Assembly: GCA_041492185.1 (NCBI GenBank)
Contig: JBGPWL010000013.1
Coordinates: 8,241-72,240, forward strand
DNA from: JAOAPY01 sp041492185
GTDB lineage: Bacteria; Acidobacteriota; Blastocatellia; Pyrinomonadales; Pyrinomonadaceae
Reading direction: 5' to 3'
Length of the DNA: 64,000 bases
Made by a program: the position numbers and the translations under genes. Below the pieces are notes generated by a model that did not search any database, was not told the origin of the DNA, and saw nothing but the letters and a program-made list of their open reading frames with translations. Every line of letters starts with the position of its first letter. Positions within the stretch are counted from its first letter, which is position 1. Shown here piece after piece: positions 44,058-52,855 of this stretch.

Positions 44058-44124
44058 TTTCGTGTGCTGCGCGTGGATCGTGCGTTTCGTTGGCGAAGCA
44101 ACGATCCACGCGCATCACACGAAA
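44058..44124 (+). repeat. Long hairpin between the SBP and permease genes
   Basis: Positions 44058-44081 (TTTCGTGTGCTGCGCGTGGA then TCGT) and 44101-44124 pair over 24 bases with one mismatch; the 19-base loop can form its own TTCG/CGAA stem. It lies 38 bp after the SBP stop and 31 bp before the permease start, with no U-tract. A hairpin here could protect the 5' SBP message or lower transcription of the permeases. Confidence 0.8.
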
Positions 44125-44154
44125 AGATGAGTCTTTTCCAGACTGAACGAATCA

Positions 44155-45075
44155 ATGCTTCGATTCATAATTCGCCGCCTGCTGATTACGATTCCGACGA
44201 TCTTCGTCGTGATCACTTTGACGTGGGGTCTGATTCGGCTGGCCCCGGGCAACTTCTATTCGGGCGAAAAGAAAATTCCCAAAGCCGTCGAGAAGAATAT
44301 TCGCGAGAAGTATGGCTTGAATAAACCATGGTATGTGCAATACGGCAAAACGATGGGCCATATTGTGCGGTTGGATTTCGGCGACTCTCTCAAGTATCAG
44401 GGCCAGTCAGTTAACAGGATCATCGCGCGCTCGCTACCGGTTTCCGCCACGATCGGTATCCTTGCGTATTTGCTGGCGCTGATAGTCGGAATCACCATGG
44501 GCTCGATTGCGGCTTTGAAGCAGAACACAAAGTGGGACTATGCCTCGATGGCGCTGGCGATGATAGGCATCTCCATTCCCAACTTCGTGCTTGGCCCAAT
44601 TCTCGTTTTGATCTTCTCGCTCACGCTCTATTGGTTGCCGCCTTCGCGCTGGTATGGATTTCCGAGCAAGGGCCTGATCCTGCCGGTGGTTACTTTATCA
44701 GCGATCTACATGGCCTACATCGCGCGACTAACGAGAGCGGGCATGCTCGAAGTGCTGCGCTCGGACTACATCCGCACGGCGCGCGCAAAAGGATTGCGTG
44801 AGAGGGACGTCATCATTCGTCACGCGCTGCGTGGAGGTTTGATGCCGGTAGTTTCATTCACGGGACCGGCGCTCGCATTTCTGTTGACCGGCACTGTCGT
44901 GGTTGAGCGCATCTTTGCTTTGCCGGGATTGGGTAACTATTTCATCCAGGCGTCGTTGAATCGCGACGAGCCGCTGATCATCGGCATCGTGGCGTTCATC
45001 GCGATTACATTGCTGATGATGAATTTGCTCGTGGACATTGCTTACGCTTATCTGGATCCGAGAATTCGATACTGA
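44155..45075 (+). CDS. Oligopeptide ABC transporter permease (OppB type)
   Basis: This 306-residue inner-membrane protein has about six transmembrane helices. It shows the DppB/OppB start MLRFIIRRLLITIPTIFVV, the long periplasmic loop after helix 1 (PKAVEKNIREKYGLNKPWYV), and the coupling-helix EAA motif region YIRTARAKGLRERDVIIRHA near residue 205 that contacts the ATPases. It forms a heterodimer with the next gene product, which starts 3 bp downstream. Confidence 0.95.
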   Translation: MLRFIIRRLLITIPTIFVVITLTWGLIRLAPGNFYSGEKKIPKAVEKNIREKYGLNKPWYVQYGKTMGHIVRLDFGDSLKYQGQSVNRIIARSLPVSATIGILAYLLALIVGITMGSIAALKQNTKWDYASMALAMIGISIPNFVLGPILVLIFSLTLYWLPPSRWYGFPSKGLILPVVTLSAIYMAYIARLTRAGMLEVLRSDYIRTARAKGLRERDVIIRHALRGGLMPVVSFTGPALAFLLTGTVVVERIFALPGLGNYFIQASLNRDEPLIIGIVAFIAITLLMMNLLVDIAYAYLDPRIRY

Positions 45076-45078
45076 CAA

Positions 45079-46041
45079 ATGAGTGACGAGCGATCAGATC
45101 GAGTGCACGCCGTTGCAACTGATGAGTTCGTTGCAGGCACGTCGCTGTGGAAAGACGCCTGGCGCCGGCTGCTGAAAAACAAGCTCGCGGTTTTTGGTCT
45201 GATTGTGGTCACGATAATCACGGTAGCGGCGCTGCTTGGTCCACCGATTATCAAAGCCGCGACTGGATACACGTACGACTTCATCCCGCGCGAAGTCGGC
45301 CTCATCAAGTCGATGGCGCCGTTTACCAAAACGGACGGATCTTTTTCCTGGACCCATCCGATGGGCACGGACAACGCGGGGCGCGACATGCTGGCTCGAG
45401 TGTTGCTGGGCGGGCGAATTTCGTTGATGGTCGGAATTATTTCGACGCTGGTCTCGCTCGTAATCGGCGTCAGCTATGGCGCCGTCGCTGGTTATTTGGG
45501 CGGGCGCATTGATAACTTGATGATGCGGCTCGTGGACGTGCTCTATTCGCTGCCATACGTCATTCTCGTGATCGTTTTGTTGGCGATGTTTCGGAGCAGC
45601 ACGCCGGTAGGACAGTTGGTGCTCCTGTTCATCGCGCTTGGATCAGTCTCGTGGTTGACGATGGCGCGCATCGTGCGCGGGCAGGTGTTGTCGCTCAAGA
45701 ACCAGGAATTCGTGCTGGCCGCGAGGGCAACTGGCGTCTCGACTACGCGGATCATCTTTCGCCATCTGGTGCCGAACACGCTGGGCCCGGTCATCGTCTA
45801 TGCGACGTTGACGATTCCTTCCGTGATGTTGACGGAAGCGTTTCTTTCTTTCCTGGGTTTTGGTGTGCAACCGCCGCTGGCTTCGTGGGGCAGCCTGGCC
45901 GCCGACGGCATTCAGAACATCGCGATTTTTCCGTGGCAATTAATCTGTCCCGGCGTGACAATGGCGCTCACGCTTTTTTCGCTGAACTTTCTTGGTGACG
46001 GTTTGCGAGATGCGCTCGATCCGCAGATGCGAAAGTTTTGA
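45079..46041 (+). CDS. Oligopeptide ABC transporter permease (OppC type)
   Basis: This 320-residue membrane protein begins with the OppC N-terminal cytoplasmic segment (SLWKDAWRRLLKNKLAVFG) and has GTDNAGRDMLARVLLGGRIS, the hallmark after the first helix. The EAA coupling motif is FVLAARATGVSTTRIIFRHL. It ends ALDPQMRKF, as in the family. It pairs with the OppB-type subunit to form the peptide channel. Confidence 0.95.
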   Translation: MSDERSDRVHAVATDEFVAGTSLWKDAWRRLLKNKLAVFGLIVVTIITVAALLGPPIIKAATGYTYDFIPREVGLIKSMAPFTKTDGSFSWTHPMGTDNAGRDMLARVLLGGRISLMVGIISTLVSLVIGVSYGAVAGYLGGRIDNLMMRLVDVLYSLPYVILVIVLLAMFRSSTPVGQLVLLFIALGSVSWLTMARIVRGQVLSLKNQEFVLAARATGVSTTRIIFRHLVPNTLGPVIVYATLTIPSVMLTEAFLSFLGFGVQPPLASWGSLAADGIQNIAIFPWQLICPGVTMALTLFSLNFLGDGLRDALDPQMRKF

Positions 46042-46117
46042 GTTGGGAAGATGGGGAAATATTGAATCTGAAATCTTGAATTTAAAAGTTCAGATTTGAG
46101 ATTTGAATCGGATACCG
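46042..46117. repeat. Short AT-rich quasi-repeat before the OppD-type gene
   Basis: TTGAATCTGAAATCTTGAA and TTCAGATTTGAGATTTGAA overlap as near-inverted units, the same style of simple sequence as before fabD and etfB. No clear ribosome-binding site is visible for the next gene. Confidence 0.45.
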
Positions 46118-47131
46118 ATGTCCAGCAACGGCAAACTCCTGGAAGTCAGAAACCTGCGCACGTACTTCGAGACCGAAGACGGCACGGTCAAGGCCGTCGA
46201 CGGAATCAGCTTTGCGCTTGAACGCGGCGAAACGCTCGGCATCGTTGGCGAATCCGGCTCCGGAAAATCTGTTACCAATCTTTCGGTTATCCGCCTCATT
46301 CCGAGTCCTCCAGGAAAAATCGTCTCCGGTGAAATCATTTTCGACGGTCAGGATATTCTTGCGCTGAGCGCAGAAGAATTGCGGAAGATCCGCGGTCGCC
46401 GTATCGCGATGATCTTTCAGGATCCAATGACGTCGCTCAATCCATTCATGAAAATATCGAGGCAGTTGATGGAAATAACGCAACTGCATCTTGGTTATGA
46501 CAAGTCGCAGGCTTACGAGCACGCCATCAATATGTTGGAAACGGTCGGCATTCCAGACGCGCGCGCCCGCGCCAATAATTATCCGCACGAGTTTTCGGGC
46601 GGCATGCGCCAACGCGTGATGATCGCGATGGCTTTGTCCTGCAGGCCGGAACTGCTGATCGCCGACGAACCGACCACCGCGCTCGACGTGACGATCCAGG
46701 CACAGATTCTCGAGTTGATCAAGAAGCTCAAGCACGACACGGGCACGAGCGTGATCTTGATCACTCACGATCTTGGAGTAGTTGCGGGCATGACCGATCA
46801 TGTCGTCGTCATGTACGCGGGCAAGGTGTTCGAGCAGGCTCCCACGCGCGAATTGTTCGCCGTGCCGGGCAATCCATACACGCGCGGGTTGTTGCGATCT
46901 GTGCCGGACCCCACGGCCGAGCGTGACAAGTTGTACCAGATTCCGGGACAACCGCCGGACGTTGCGCATTTGCCGCCGGGTTGCCCGTTCGCGACGCGGT
47001 GCGATCGCGTCGAGGAGATCTGTCGCCAGGAGTTTCCGCCGTTCGTGCAATTAAACGCGGACCACTTTTCTCTTTGTCACTTTGCCACCGATGTCTATGA
47101 AGACTCGCGCAAAGAGCGGGTCCGCAGTTAA
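46118..47131 (+). CDS. Oligopeptide ABC transporter ATP-binding protein (OppD type)
   Basis: From the ATG at 46118 this is 337 residues (a TTG at 46103 is an alternative start). Walker A is GESGSGKS, the ABC signature is FSGGMRQRVMIAMAL, Walker B is LLIADEPTTALDVT and the switch histidine follows in LITHDLGVV. The C-terminal oligopeptide extension, LPPGCPFATRCDRVEEIC, carries cysteines that bind an Fe-S cluster in some relatives. It powers import together with the next gene product. Confidence 0.95.
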   Translation: MSSNGKLLEVRNLRTYFETEDGTVKAVDGISFALERGETLGIVGESGSGKSVTNLSVIRLIPSPPGKIVSGEIIFDGQDILALSAEELRKIRGRRIAMIFQDPMTSLNPFMKISRQLMEITQLHLGYDKSQAYEHAINMLETVGIPDARARANNYPHEFSGGMRQRVMIAMALSCRPELLIADEPTTALDVTIQAQILELIKKLKHDTGTSVILITHDLGVVAGMTDHVVVMYAGKVFEQAPTRELFAVPGNPYTRGLLRSVPDPTAERDKLYQIPGQPPDVAHLPPGCPFATRCDRVEEICRQEFPPFVQLNADHFSLCHFATDVYEDSRKERVRS

Positions 47132-47148
47132 GAGTGATCCAGAGACAT

Positions 47149-48222
47149 ATGAGCGCTCAACCAAAACTCGATCCGGACCAGAATTCGCCATTGCCATTCG
47201 AGCACGAACAGCCTTTGATCTCGATTCGCAATCTGAAGGTACACTTCGGCGCCGTGAAGGCAGTTGACGGTTTCACGCTCGATATTTATTCCGGCGAGAC
47301 GCTGGGTCTGGTCGGCGAATCAGGTTGCGGGAAATCTACTCTGGGCCGCGCGGTTCTGCGCTTGACCGAGCCAACCAGCGGTGAGGTTTTTTTTCGCAAT
47401 CGCGATCTCGCACATCTTTCCGCGAAGGAAATGCGCGAACAGCGCCGCCACCTGCAAATAATTTTCCAGGATCCGTACGCATCGTTGAATCCGCGCATGA
47501 CCGTTGGTCAGATTGTTGGTGAGCCGCTCGAGACGTTCAAGTTGGCGCGGGGCAGGGAAGCAGAGCGACGCGTGCAGGAGTTGATGGAGACCGTCGGCCT
47601 GAGCAAACGATACATCAATCGTTACCCGCACGAGTTCTCCGGCGGCCAGCGACAACGCATCGGAATTGCCCGCGCGCTCGCCGTCGATCCTCAGTTTATT
47701 GTCGCTGACGAGCCAATCTCCGCGCTCGATGTTTCCATCCAGGCGCAGATCATGAATCTGCTCGATCAACTCAAGCGCGAGAAGAATCTCACGTACCTTT
47801 TCATTTCTCACGACCTGAGAGCGATCCGCCACGTTTCGGATCGGGTCGCCGTAATGTATCTGGGCAAACTCGTCGAACTCGCCGATGCAAGGACGATCTA
47901 CGCGGACCCGCTCATGCCCTATACGAAGGCCCTGATCTCTGCTGTGCCCGTGCCCGATCCGGAGATCGAATCGAAGCGCCGGCGCATCGTTCTCGAAGGC
48001 GATGTTCCCTCGCCGATAAATCCACCGCCTGGCTGTCGCTTTCACACGCGCTGCCCCTATGCGATCCAGCAATGCCGAGAGGTTGAACCGCCGCTGCTCG
48101 AGATTAAACCCAACCACTTCGCCGCCTGCATCAGGATCAGTTCCGACCAGCCCGAGATCGACAAAGTCGCGCCGGGAGATGCACCCGGGTTGCGCAGAAT
48201 GGGACCGACCCTGGTTTCCTGA
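47149..48222 (+). CDS. Oligopeptide ABC transporter ATP-binding protein (OppF type)
   Basis: From the ATG at 47149 this is 357 residues (a GTG at 47134 is an alternative start). Walker A is GESGCGKS, the signature FSGGQRQRIGIARAL, Walker B FIVADEPISALDVS and the switch histidine is in FISHDLRAI. The C-terminal extension has PPPGCRFHTRCPYAIQQC, again with cysteines. It completes a five-gene peptide importer: SBP, two permeases and two ATPases in standard order. Confidence 0.95.
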   Translation: MSAQPKLDPDQNSPLPFEHEQPLISIRNLKVHFGAVKAVDGFTLDIYSGETLGLVGESGCGKSTLGRAVLRLTEPTSGEVFFRNRDLAHLSAKEMREQRRHLQIIFQDPYASLNPRMTVGQIVGEPLETFKLARGREAERRVQELMETVGLSKRYINRYPHEFSGGQRQRIGIARALAVDPQFIVADEPISALDVSIQAQIMNLLDQLKREKNLTYLFISHDLRAIRHVSDRVAVMYLGKLVELADARTIYADPLMPYTKALISAVPVPDPEIESKRRRIVLEGDVPSPINPPPGCRFHTRCPYAIQQCREVEPPLLEIKPNHFAACIRISSDQPEIDKVAPGDAPGLRRMGPTLVS

Positions 48223-48416
48223 AAAACCGCCGAAGGTAGATCTGTCGAATCCAGCTCATTGACCAGACTATTGCGTGAAAGCACCCGTCTATTAGTCATT
48301 TAGGACTAAAGTAAGTTGTGATCTCCGACGAGCAGGCGAGGCTCGCAACTGTAAGCCTCTAATGGACAAATGCTTGTTCACTGACGGACACTGGTTTCTT
48401 CAGACCTAATTTTCGA

Positions 48417-50129
48417 ATGCGTCAAACAAAGCTCTCGATGGTGAAGCAATCGCCCGAACCCGGGCGCGAAATCCTACAGGAACTCCCGGCTGAGGCCCCG
48501 CCGGATTGGGCCGAGGTGCAGCAAAGCCTGGCGGACTCTTCGGGACTTTCATTACTTCTGGTCAACGGTCACCAGCCGCCGGCGCTTGTCGTTTCAGACA
48601 ACAACTCGATCTGCCGCGCTTTGCAGTCTTCGCCGGAGCATGCTCATCTGTGCGATCCGTATTGCGGTGAAGCGCATCGTCGCGCGATGACTGCGAACGA
48701 TGTCACACAGTACCGCTGTCACGCGGGTTTGCAGTGTTTCGCGATGCCGGTGCAGATTGGCCGCCGACGAGATCTGGCAGTCATTGGCGGGAGGGCGTTT
48801 CTTAGCGCCGCAGACTATCGCGAGACGGTCGAACGATTTCGCGCGGGCGATTTGCGCGACCTGCTGACGAAAGATCCATTCGCAAACGTCATCTTCGCTG
48901 CGCCGGGACAACTTGAAGAGCTGGCTGATCGATTGAACAGAGCAGCGCGCGAATATGAGTCGAGCGCTCGTCAGGTTGCGCCGGTCGCTCAAGAGCAAAT
49001 ATCGACGACACCTGCAAAACCTGAAGCACCGGAGAACCTTGAACAAGAGGTCCAGCGCCTGCGCGGTGAACTGGCATATCAATCACGCTTCGCAGAGTCG
49101 CTTCAGTATTTTCTCGAGCGCATTAGCTCCAGCGATCCTGAAAAGACCTATCTCGCGATCCTGACGAACTCGAAGGAACTCCTGCGCGCCGAGCGAGCAT
49201 CGCTGTTGGTTTTCAATGAAACAACAAATGAGCTGACGCTCAAAGCAGCAGTTGGTCTTGCCACTGACGTCTCCGAGGTCTCGCCCATGCGACTCGGAGA
49301 AGGCATATCAGGCAACACGCTACAAACCGGACGCCCAACGTTGGTGGCGGATCTGGAGGCCTCCGGCATCACTCCCGCGCCGCCTGAAAGACACTACAAG
49401 ACGAAATCTTTTATCAGTTATCCGATCATTATTAGCGGCCGGAAGGTCGGAATCCTCAACGTGACCGACAAGTCCGGTGGCGCCAATTACGATCAGGTGG
49501 ATCTCAGTCTGCTGGAAATCGTTGCGCCGCAAGTCGCGCTGGCGCTCGAACGTGCACACTGGCAGGCAAAGGCGGATCAGTATCAACTAATGTCGATCAC
49601 GGATCCGCTAACCGGATTACCGAATCGACGTTATCTCGAAGAGCGCTTGACTGAAGAAGTGAATCGTTCGAAGCGCTACGAGTATCCGATGTGCTTCTTA
49701 ATGATTGATATCGACGATTTCAAACTCTACAACGATCGCAACGGACATCAGGCGGGTGACCTTGCGCTTCAGATTACAGCGCATGCTTTGAAGGCTGCGC
49801 TGCGTTCGGCGGACGTAGCAACGCGTTACGGCGGCGAAGAGTTTTGTATTCTCCTGCCACAGACGACGCTGACCGAAGGCGGCGTAATCGCCGAACGTGT
49901 TCGCGAGCGAGTCGAACACACTAGTTATCCCCACGCACGAACGCAGCCGCTGGGCGCCGTGACCGTAAGCATCGGCGTATCAACCTTCTCGCCGTTTGTT
50001 AATAGTTCGGAACAAATAATTTGGGCAGCCGATCGCGCGCTCTATGACGCGAAGAATCAGGGCAAGAACAAGATCGCGTTTTATCAGGACGCTTTTCTAA
50101 GAGTAGCCAAAGCCAGTGAACGAGGATAG
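48417..50129 (+). CDS. PocR-GAF-GGDEF diguanylate cyclase
   Basis: This 570-residue soluble protein has three parts. Residues ~35-180 match a PocR ligand-sensing domain with paired cysteines (HLCDPYCGEAHRRAM, YRCHAGLQCFAMPV). Residues ~225-395 form a GAF domain (LRAERASLLVFNETTNELTL, LNVTDKSGG). Residues ~400-565 form a GGDEF domain with active site GGEEF at 472, the metal motif MIDIDDFKLYND, and an intact inhibitory I-site RxxD (RSAD) five residues before it. It should make c-di-GMP under feedback control, gated by a small molecule. It overlaps the next gene by 14 bp. Confidence 0.93.
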   Translation: MRQTKLSMVKQSPEPGREILQELPAEAPPDWAEVQQSLADSSGLSLLLVNGHQPPALVVSDNNSICRALQSSPEHAHLCDPYCGEAHRRAMTANDVTQYRCHAGLQCFAMPVQIGRRRDLAVIGGRAFLSAADYRETVERFRAGDLRDLLTKDPFANVIFAAPGQLEELADRLNRAAREYESSARQVAPVAQEQISTTPAKPEAPENLEQEVQRLRGELAYQSRFAESLQYFLERISSSDPEKTYLAILTNSKELLRAERASLLVFNETTNELTLKAAVGLATDVSEVSPMRLGEGISGNTLQTGRPTLVADLEASGITPAPPERHYKTKSFISYPIIISGRKVGILNVTDKSGGANYDQVDLSLLEIVAPQVALALERAHWQAKADQYQLMSITDPLTGLPNRRYLEERLTEEVNRSKRYEYPMCFLMIDIDDFKLYNDRNGHQAGDLALQITAHALKAALRSADVATRYGGEEFCILLPQTTLTEGGVIAERVRERVEHTSYPHARTQPLGAVTVSIGVSTFSPFVNSSEQIIWAADRALYDAKNQGKNKIAFYQDAFLRVAKASERG

Positions 50130-52365
50130 CCAGTCTGACAAGCAGCGGCGCATCCTGGGCCGCGTCAACCGCGACGAGTTTGTCGGTCGCGCCGCCGAGC
50201 TGCGCCAAATTGTGGCTCATCCTCTTGGCCGCGAGGCGCGCGGTCTGCTGCTCTTGCTCGAGCCCTCTGCCGGTGTCTCTGAGCTTCTGCGCCAGGCCTA
50301 TGACGCTCTCTTCAACCAACGCGAAAGAATAATTCCGATCTACTTTGCGCTGCCGCGTCGAGAAACCACGGCGGTCAGCAGCGCGATAGAATTTCTCAAC
50401 ACGTTTCTGCTGCAATACGTGGCGTTCCGGCGCAACGAACCTGCGCTTTGTCAGTCGTCAGTGACGCTCAACGATCTGCTGGAACTCGCGCTGCCGTCCG
50501 ATTACGAATGGATCGAGCAACTGATTGAAGCTTACAACCGACAACGCTTTGGCAATGACGATCGAGCATTGATCCGTTGGTGCCTCGGCGCGCCGCAGCG
50601 GCTTCCGGCAGGGAGCGGCCGAGCTTTTGTGATGCTCGATGCCGTGCCGCTGGCCGAGCCGACCAATGGCGCGCCATCGCTGGGCAGGGAGTTGATTCGC
50701 GTTCTCAGTCGTTCGAACCTCCCTTACGCAGTCGCCGGTCTGCGACGACAACTACTCGAAGCCGTGCACGGACTTCACTGCGACTTTGAAGCAATCGATA
50801 TCATTCGGCTTGAGAGGCTAAACGTGGAAGAAGGCCGCGCCCTGGTGGAGCGCGTGGCCCAACGGCAACACATCGCGCTCAGCGAAGAAACGCGAGACCT
50901 GCTCGAACAGCAATTCGAATCAAGTCCCTTCTTCATCACCGCTTTCATGCAAGCCGCGCGCGAAGCGAATGTCTCGCTGACAAGCTACCTCGCGTGCGAG
51001 CAACTTTATGTTGACGAACTGATGGGCGGACGCATCAATCGTTATTTTTCATCCTTGCTGGAAGAGATCGCGTTCGAACCTGGGACGCGGCGCGCGTTGA
51101 TCCGCGTGCTCTATGAATCGGCAGTGGCCGATGGCCGCCGGTCGTCGTTTGAAACCTGGAGAAAGCAACTTCATCTGGAAACAAATGAGCTTGATCGGAT
51201 TTTGCGCGCCTTGCACGTGCAGGAATTTCTGAACTGGGAAGGCAGCGTCGTCGAAGCCGGAGGCGGCTCGCTCGTTTGGAAAGATTATTTGAGGACTCGA
51301 TTTCGTTTGGAAATCGCCAGCGAGCCGCGCGCACTTGTGATCGCCGAGACAATGACCACATCGTTGAAGCGCGCGCCACATACGATGGCGCGACACTATC
51401 GGCGCGGCGCGGCGATTGGATTGCGGGAGTTGTTGGCCCGCTTCAATGGTCAGCGTGTGCCAACGATCCTGTTTGATTACCAGCGCTTCAGCAAGACTCA
51501 CAAGGGCGCAACTGCGGAAGAGCTTGGAACCGGGCTCGACGCCGAAACTGATTTGATCAGGTTGCCGCAGGTAGTACACGTTGCGAGTTGCGCTGCCTTC
51601 AACTCTGACATGCAGCGGGTATGCGACGATGAGCGCTGCGTTGTGGCCCACGCGTTCAAAGACGGCAATTACACCGAGGCGAGCGAAGTCGTTTGGCTGG
51701 TCGCACAAATAGATTCAAAGCTGGAAGTAACGCGCGAACTGGCCGCCTCATGGTGCGAGCGTCTGGATCTGCTCGCGCGCCAATCGGGTTTCGCACGAAT
51801 ACGCATCTGGCTGATTGCGACTGAAGGGTTTTCCTCTGAAGCAAGTCAACTGCTCAATGAGCTGGAAGTTTATGGCTCCAGCCGCCAGCAACTAGAGTTG
51901 CTGACGGCGCGCTTAAACGAATCCCCGCTGCCGAGCCTGGAGACTTCGCCGCCCACTGAGTTTGAGATGACTGTTCCAATGGGCGGCGACAACGAGATGA
52001 TCGTCGCGCACACCGTCGAACAAATTGCTCGCCGGCTCAACTTTCGCCCGGAGGCGATCAACCAGATCAAGCATGCGGTTGTTGAAGCGTGTATCAATGC
52101 GTCTGAACACAGTCTCAGCCCGGATCGAAAAATCCATCAACGATTCCGCGTTGACGATGATAAATTAGTCATCACTATCTCCAGCCGTGGTATAGTGCCC
52201 GCAGGCATCGAAGCGCAGAACGGCGCGCAGGGCGCGAGCGAAGGCGAAGCTGAAAACCGGCGCGGCTGGGGACTCAGCATGATTAAGACACTGATGGACG
52301 AAGTTGAATTCGAGCGCGTCGACGACGGCACGAGCCTGCGAATGACAAAGTATTTGCGGAACTAG
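50116..52365 (+). CDS. ATPase-like / RsbW-type serine kinase fusion protein
   Basis: This 749-residue protein starts at a GTG within the end of the cyclase gene. Residues ~20-330 look like an AAA/STAND-type domain (NRDEFVGRAAELRQI, AFVMLDAVPLAEP), but the P-loop position reads LEPSAGVSELL and lacks the usual GK[ST]. A middle part (~430-600) includes VWLVAQIDSKLEVTRELAAS and RIWLIATEGFSSEAS, a pattern I cannot place with confidence. Residues ~620-749 are a GHKL ATPase of the RsbW anti-sigma type: N-box VEACINASEHS and GWGLSMIKTLMDEVEF. It probably phosphorylates or binds the STAS protein encoded next. No sigma factor gene lies in the window. Confidence 0.8.
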   Translation: MNEDSQSDKQRRILGRVNRDEFVGRAAELRQIVAHPLGREARGLLLLLEPSAGVSELLRQAYDALFNQRERIIPIYFALPRRETTAVSSAIEFLNTFLLQYVAFRRNEPALCQSSVTLNDLLELALPSDYEWIEQLIEAYNRQRFGNDDRALIRWCLGAPQRLPAGSGRAFVMLDAVPLAEPTNGAPSLGRELIRVLSRSNLPYAVAGLRRQLLEAVHGLHCDFEAIDIIRLERLNVEEGRALVERVAQRQHIALSEETRDLLEQQFESSPFFITAFMQAAREANVSLTSYLACEQLYVDELMGGRINRYFSSLLEEIAFEPGTRRALIRVLYESAVADGRRSSFETWRKQLHLETNELDRILRALHVQEFLNWEGSVVEAGGGSLVWKDYLRTRFRLEIASEPRALVIAETMTTSLKRAPHTMARHYRRGAAIGLRELLARFNGQRVPTILFDYQRFSKTHKGATAEELGTGLDAETDLIRLPQVVHVASCAAFNSDMQRVCDDERCVVAHAFKDGNYTEASEVVWLVAQIDSKLEVTRELAASWCERLDLLARQSGFARIRIWLIATEGFSSEASQLLNELEVYGSSRQQLELLTARLNESPLPSLETSPPTEFEMTVPMGGDNEMIVAHTVEQIARRLNFRPEAINQIKHAVVEACINASEHSLSPDRKIHQRFRVDDDKLVITISSRGIVPAGIEAQNGAQGASEGEAENRRGWGLSMIKTLMDEVEFERVDDGTSLRMTKYLRN

Positions 52366-52437
52366 TGTCCGACAACTTCAGTTTGTCGCTGTGCTAACCT
52401 GGCAGACCAATATCGACAAACTGAAGTTTGTCGGACA
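52366..52437. repeat. Dispersed inverted repeat, TCCGACAAACT family (copy 3)
   Basis: TGTCCGACAACTTCAGTTTG at 52366 onward and its inverse CGACAAACTGAAGTTTGTCG ending GGACA at 52437 pair over 23-24 bases with one bulge. It fills the gap between the kinase and STAS genes and would form a strong hairpin in the operon transcript. Confidence 0.8.
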
Positions 52438-52462
52438 ACGTAGCGAGAGAGGGAGCTACCGC

Positions 52463-52849
52463 GTGGCAGAATCATCCGGCTTAGCGATACGTTCACGCTG
52501 CGTCGGCACGACGACGATCATCTACGCGAGCGACTATCTCAATAAGCTGAGCGGCGAGCGCATCGAGCGCGAGTGCAAGCAACAACTCGACTCCGGTTGT
52601 CGCGCGCTGGTGATCGATTTTCGCGACACTGAACTGGTCAATAGCATCGGCATCTCAATTCTCCTGGGCGTAATCGAGGTAGCCGAAAAGAACGGCGCGC
52701 GAGTGATTTTTTCCGACGTCAATAATCAAACGGTGCAATTGTTCGAGATGCTTGGCCTCACGCGTCACGTCGCCCTCGCAAAAGACGAGCAGGAAGCCTT
52801 GTCTGCAATAACCGAGTTTACGACGTTCCCGAAGCCGATCGGTCACTGA
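52463..52849 (+). CDS. Anti-sigma factor antagonist, STAS domain
   Basis: This 128-residue protein starts at the GTG at 52463, which has GGGAG 7 bases upstream; an in-frame ATG at 52391 would translate the palindromic repeat and is rejected. It has the STAS fold of RsbV/SpoIIAA: ALVIDFRDTELVNSIGISIL contains the conserved segment with the phosphorylatable serine (NSIG), followed by EVAEKNGARVIFSDVNNQ and LFEMLGLTRHVALAKDEQEA. In the partner-switching scheme the unphosphorylated form sequesters the kinase. The upstream gene encodes a matching kinase; the downstream HD-GYP gene begins 7 bp later. Confidence 0.93.
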   Translation: MAESSGLAIRSRCVGTTTIIYASDYLNKLSGERIERECKQQLDSGCRALVIDFRDTELVNSIGISILLGVIEVAEKNGARVIFSDVNNQTVQLFEMLGLTRHVALAKDEQEALSAITEFTTFPKPIGH

Positions 52850-52855
52850 GTTTTT

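Noticed and set aside
46082..47050. 322-codon minus-strand open frame
   Set aside because: Antisense to the OppD-type ATPase gene with all ABC motifs on the other strand.
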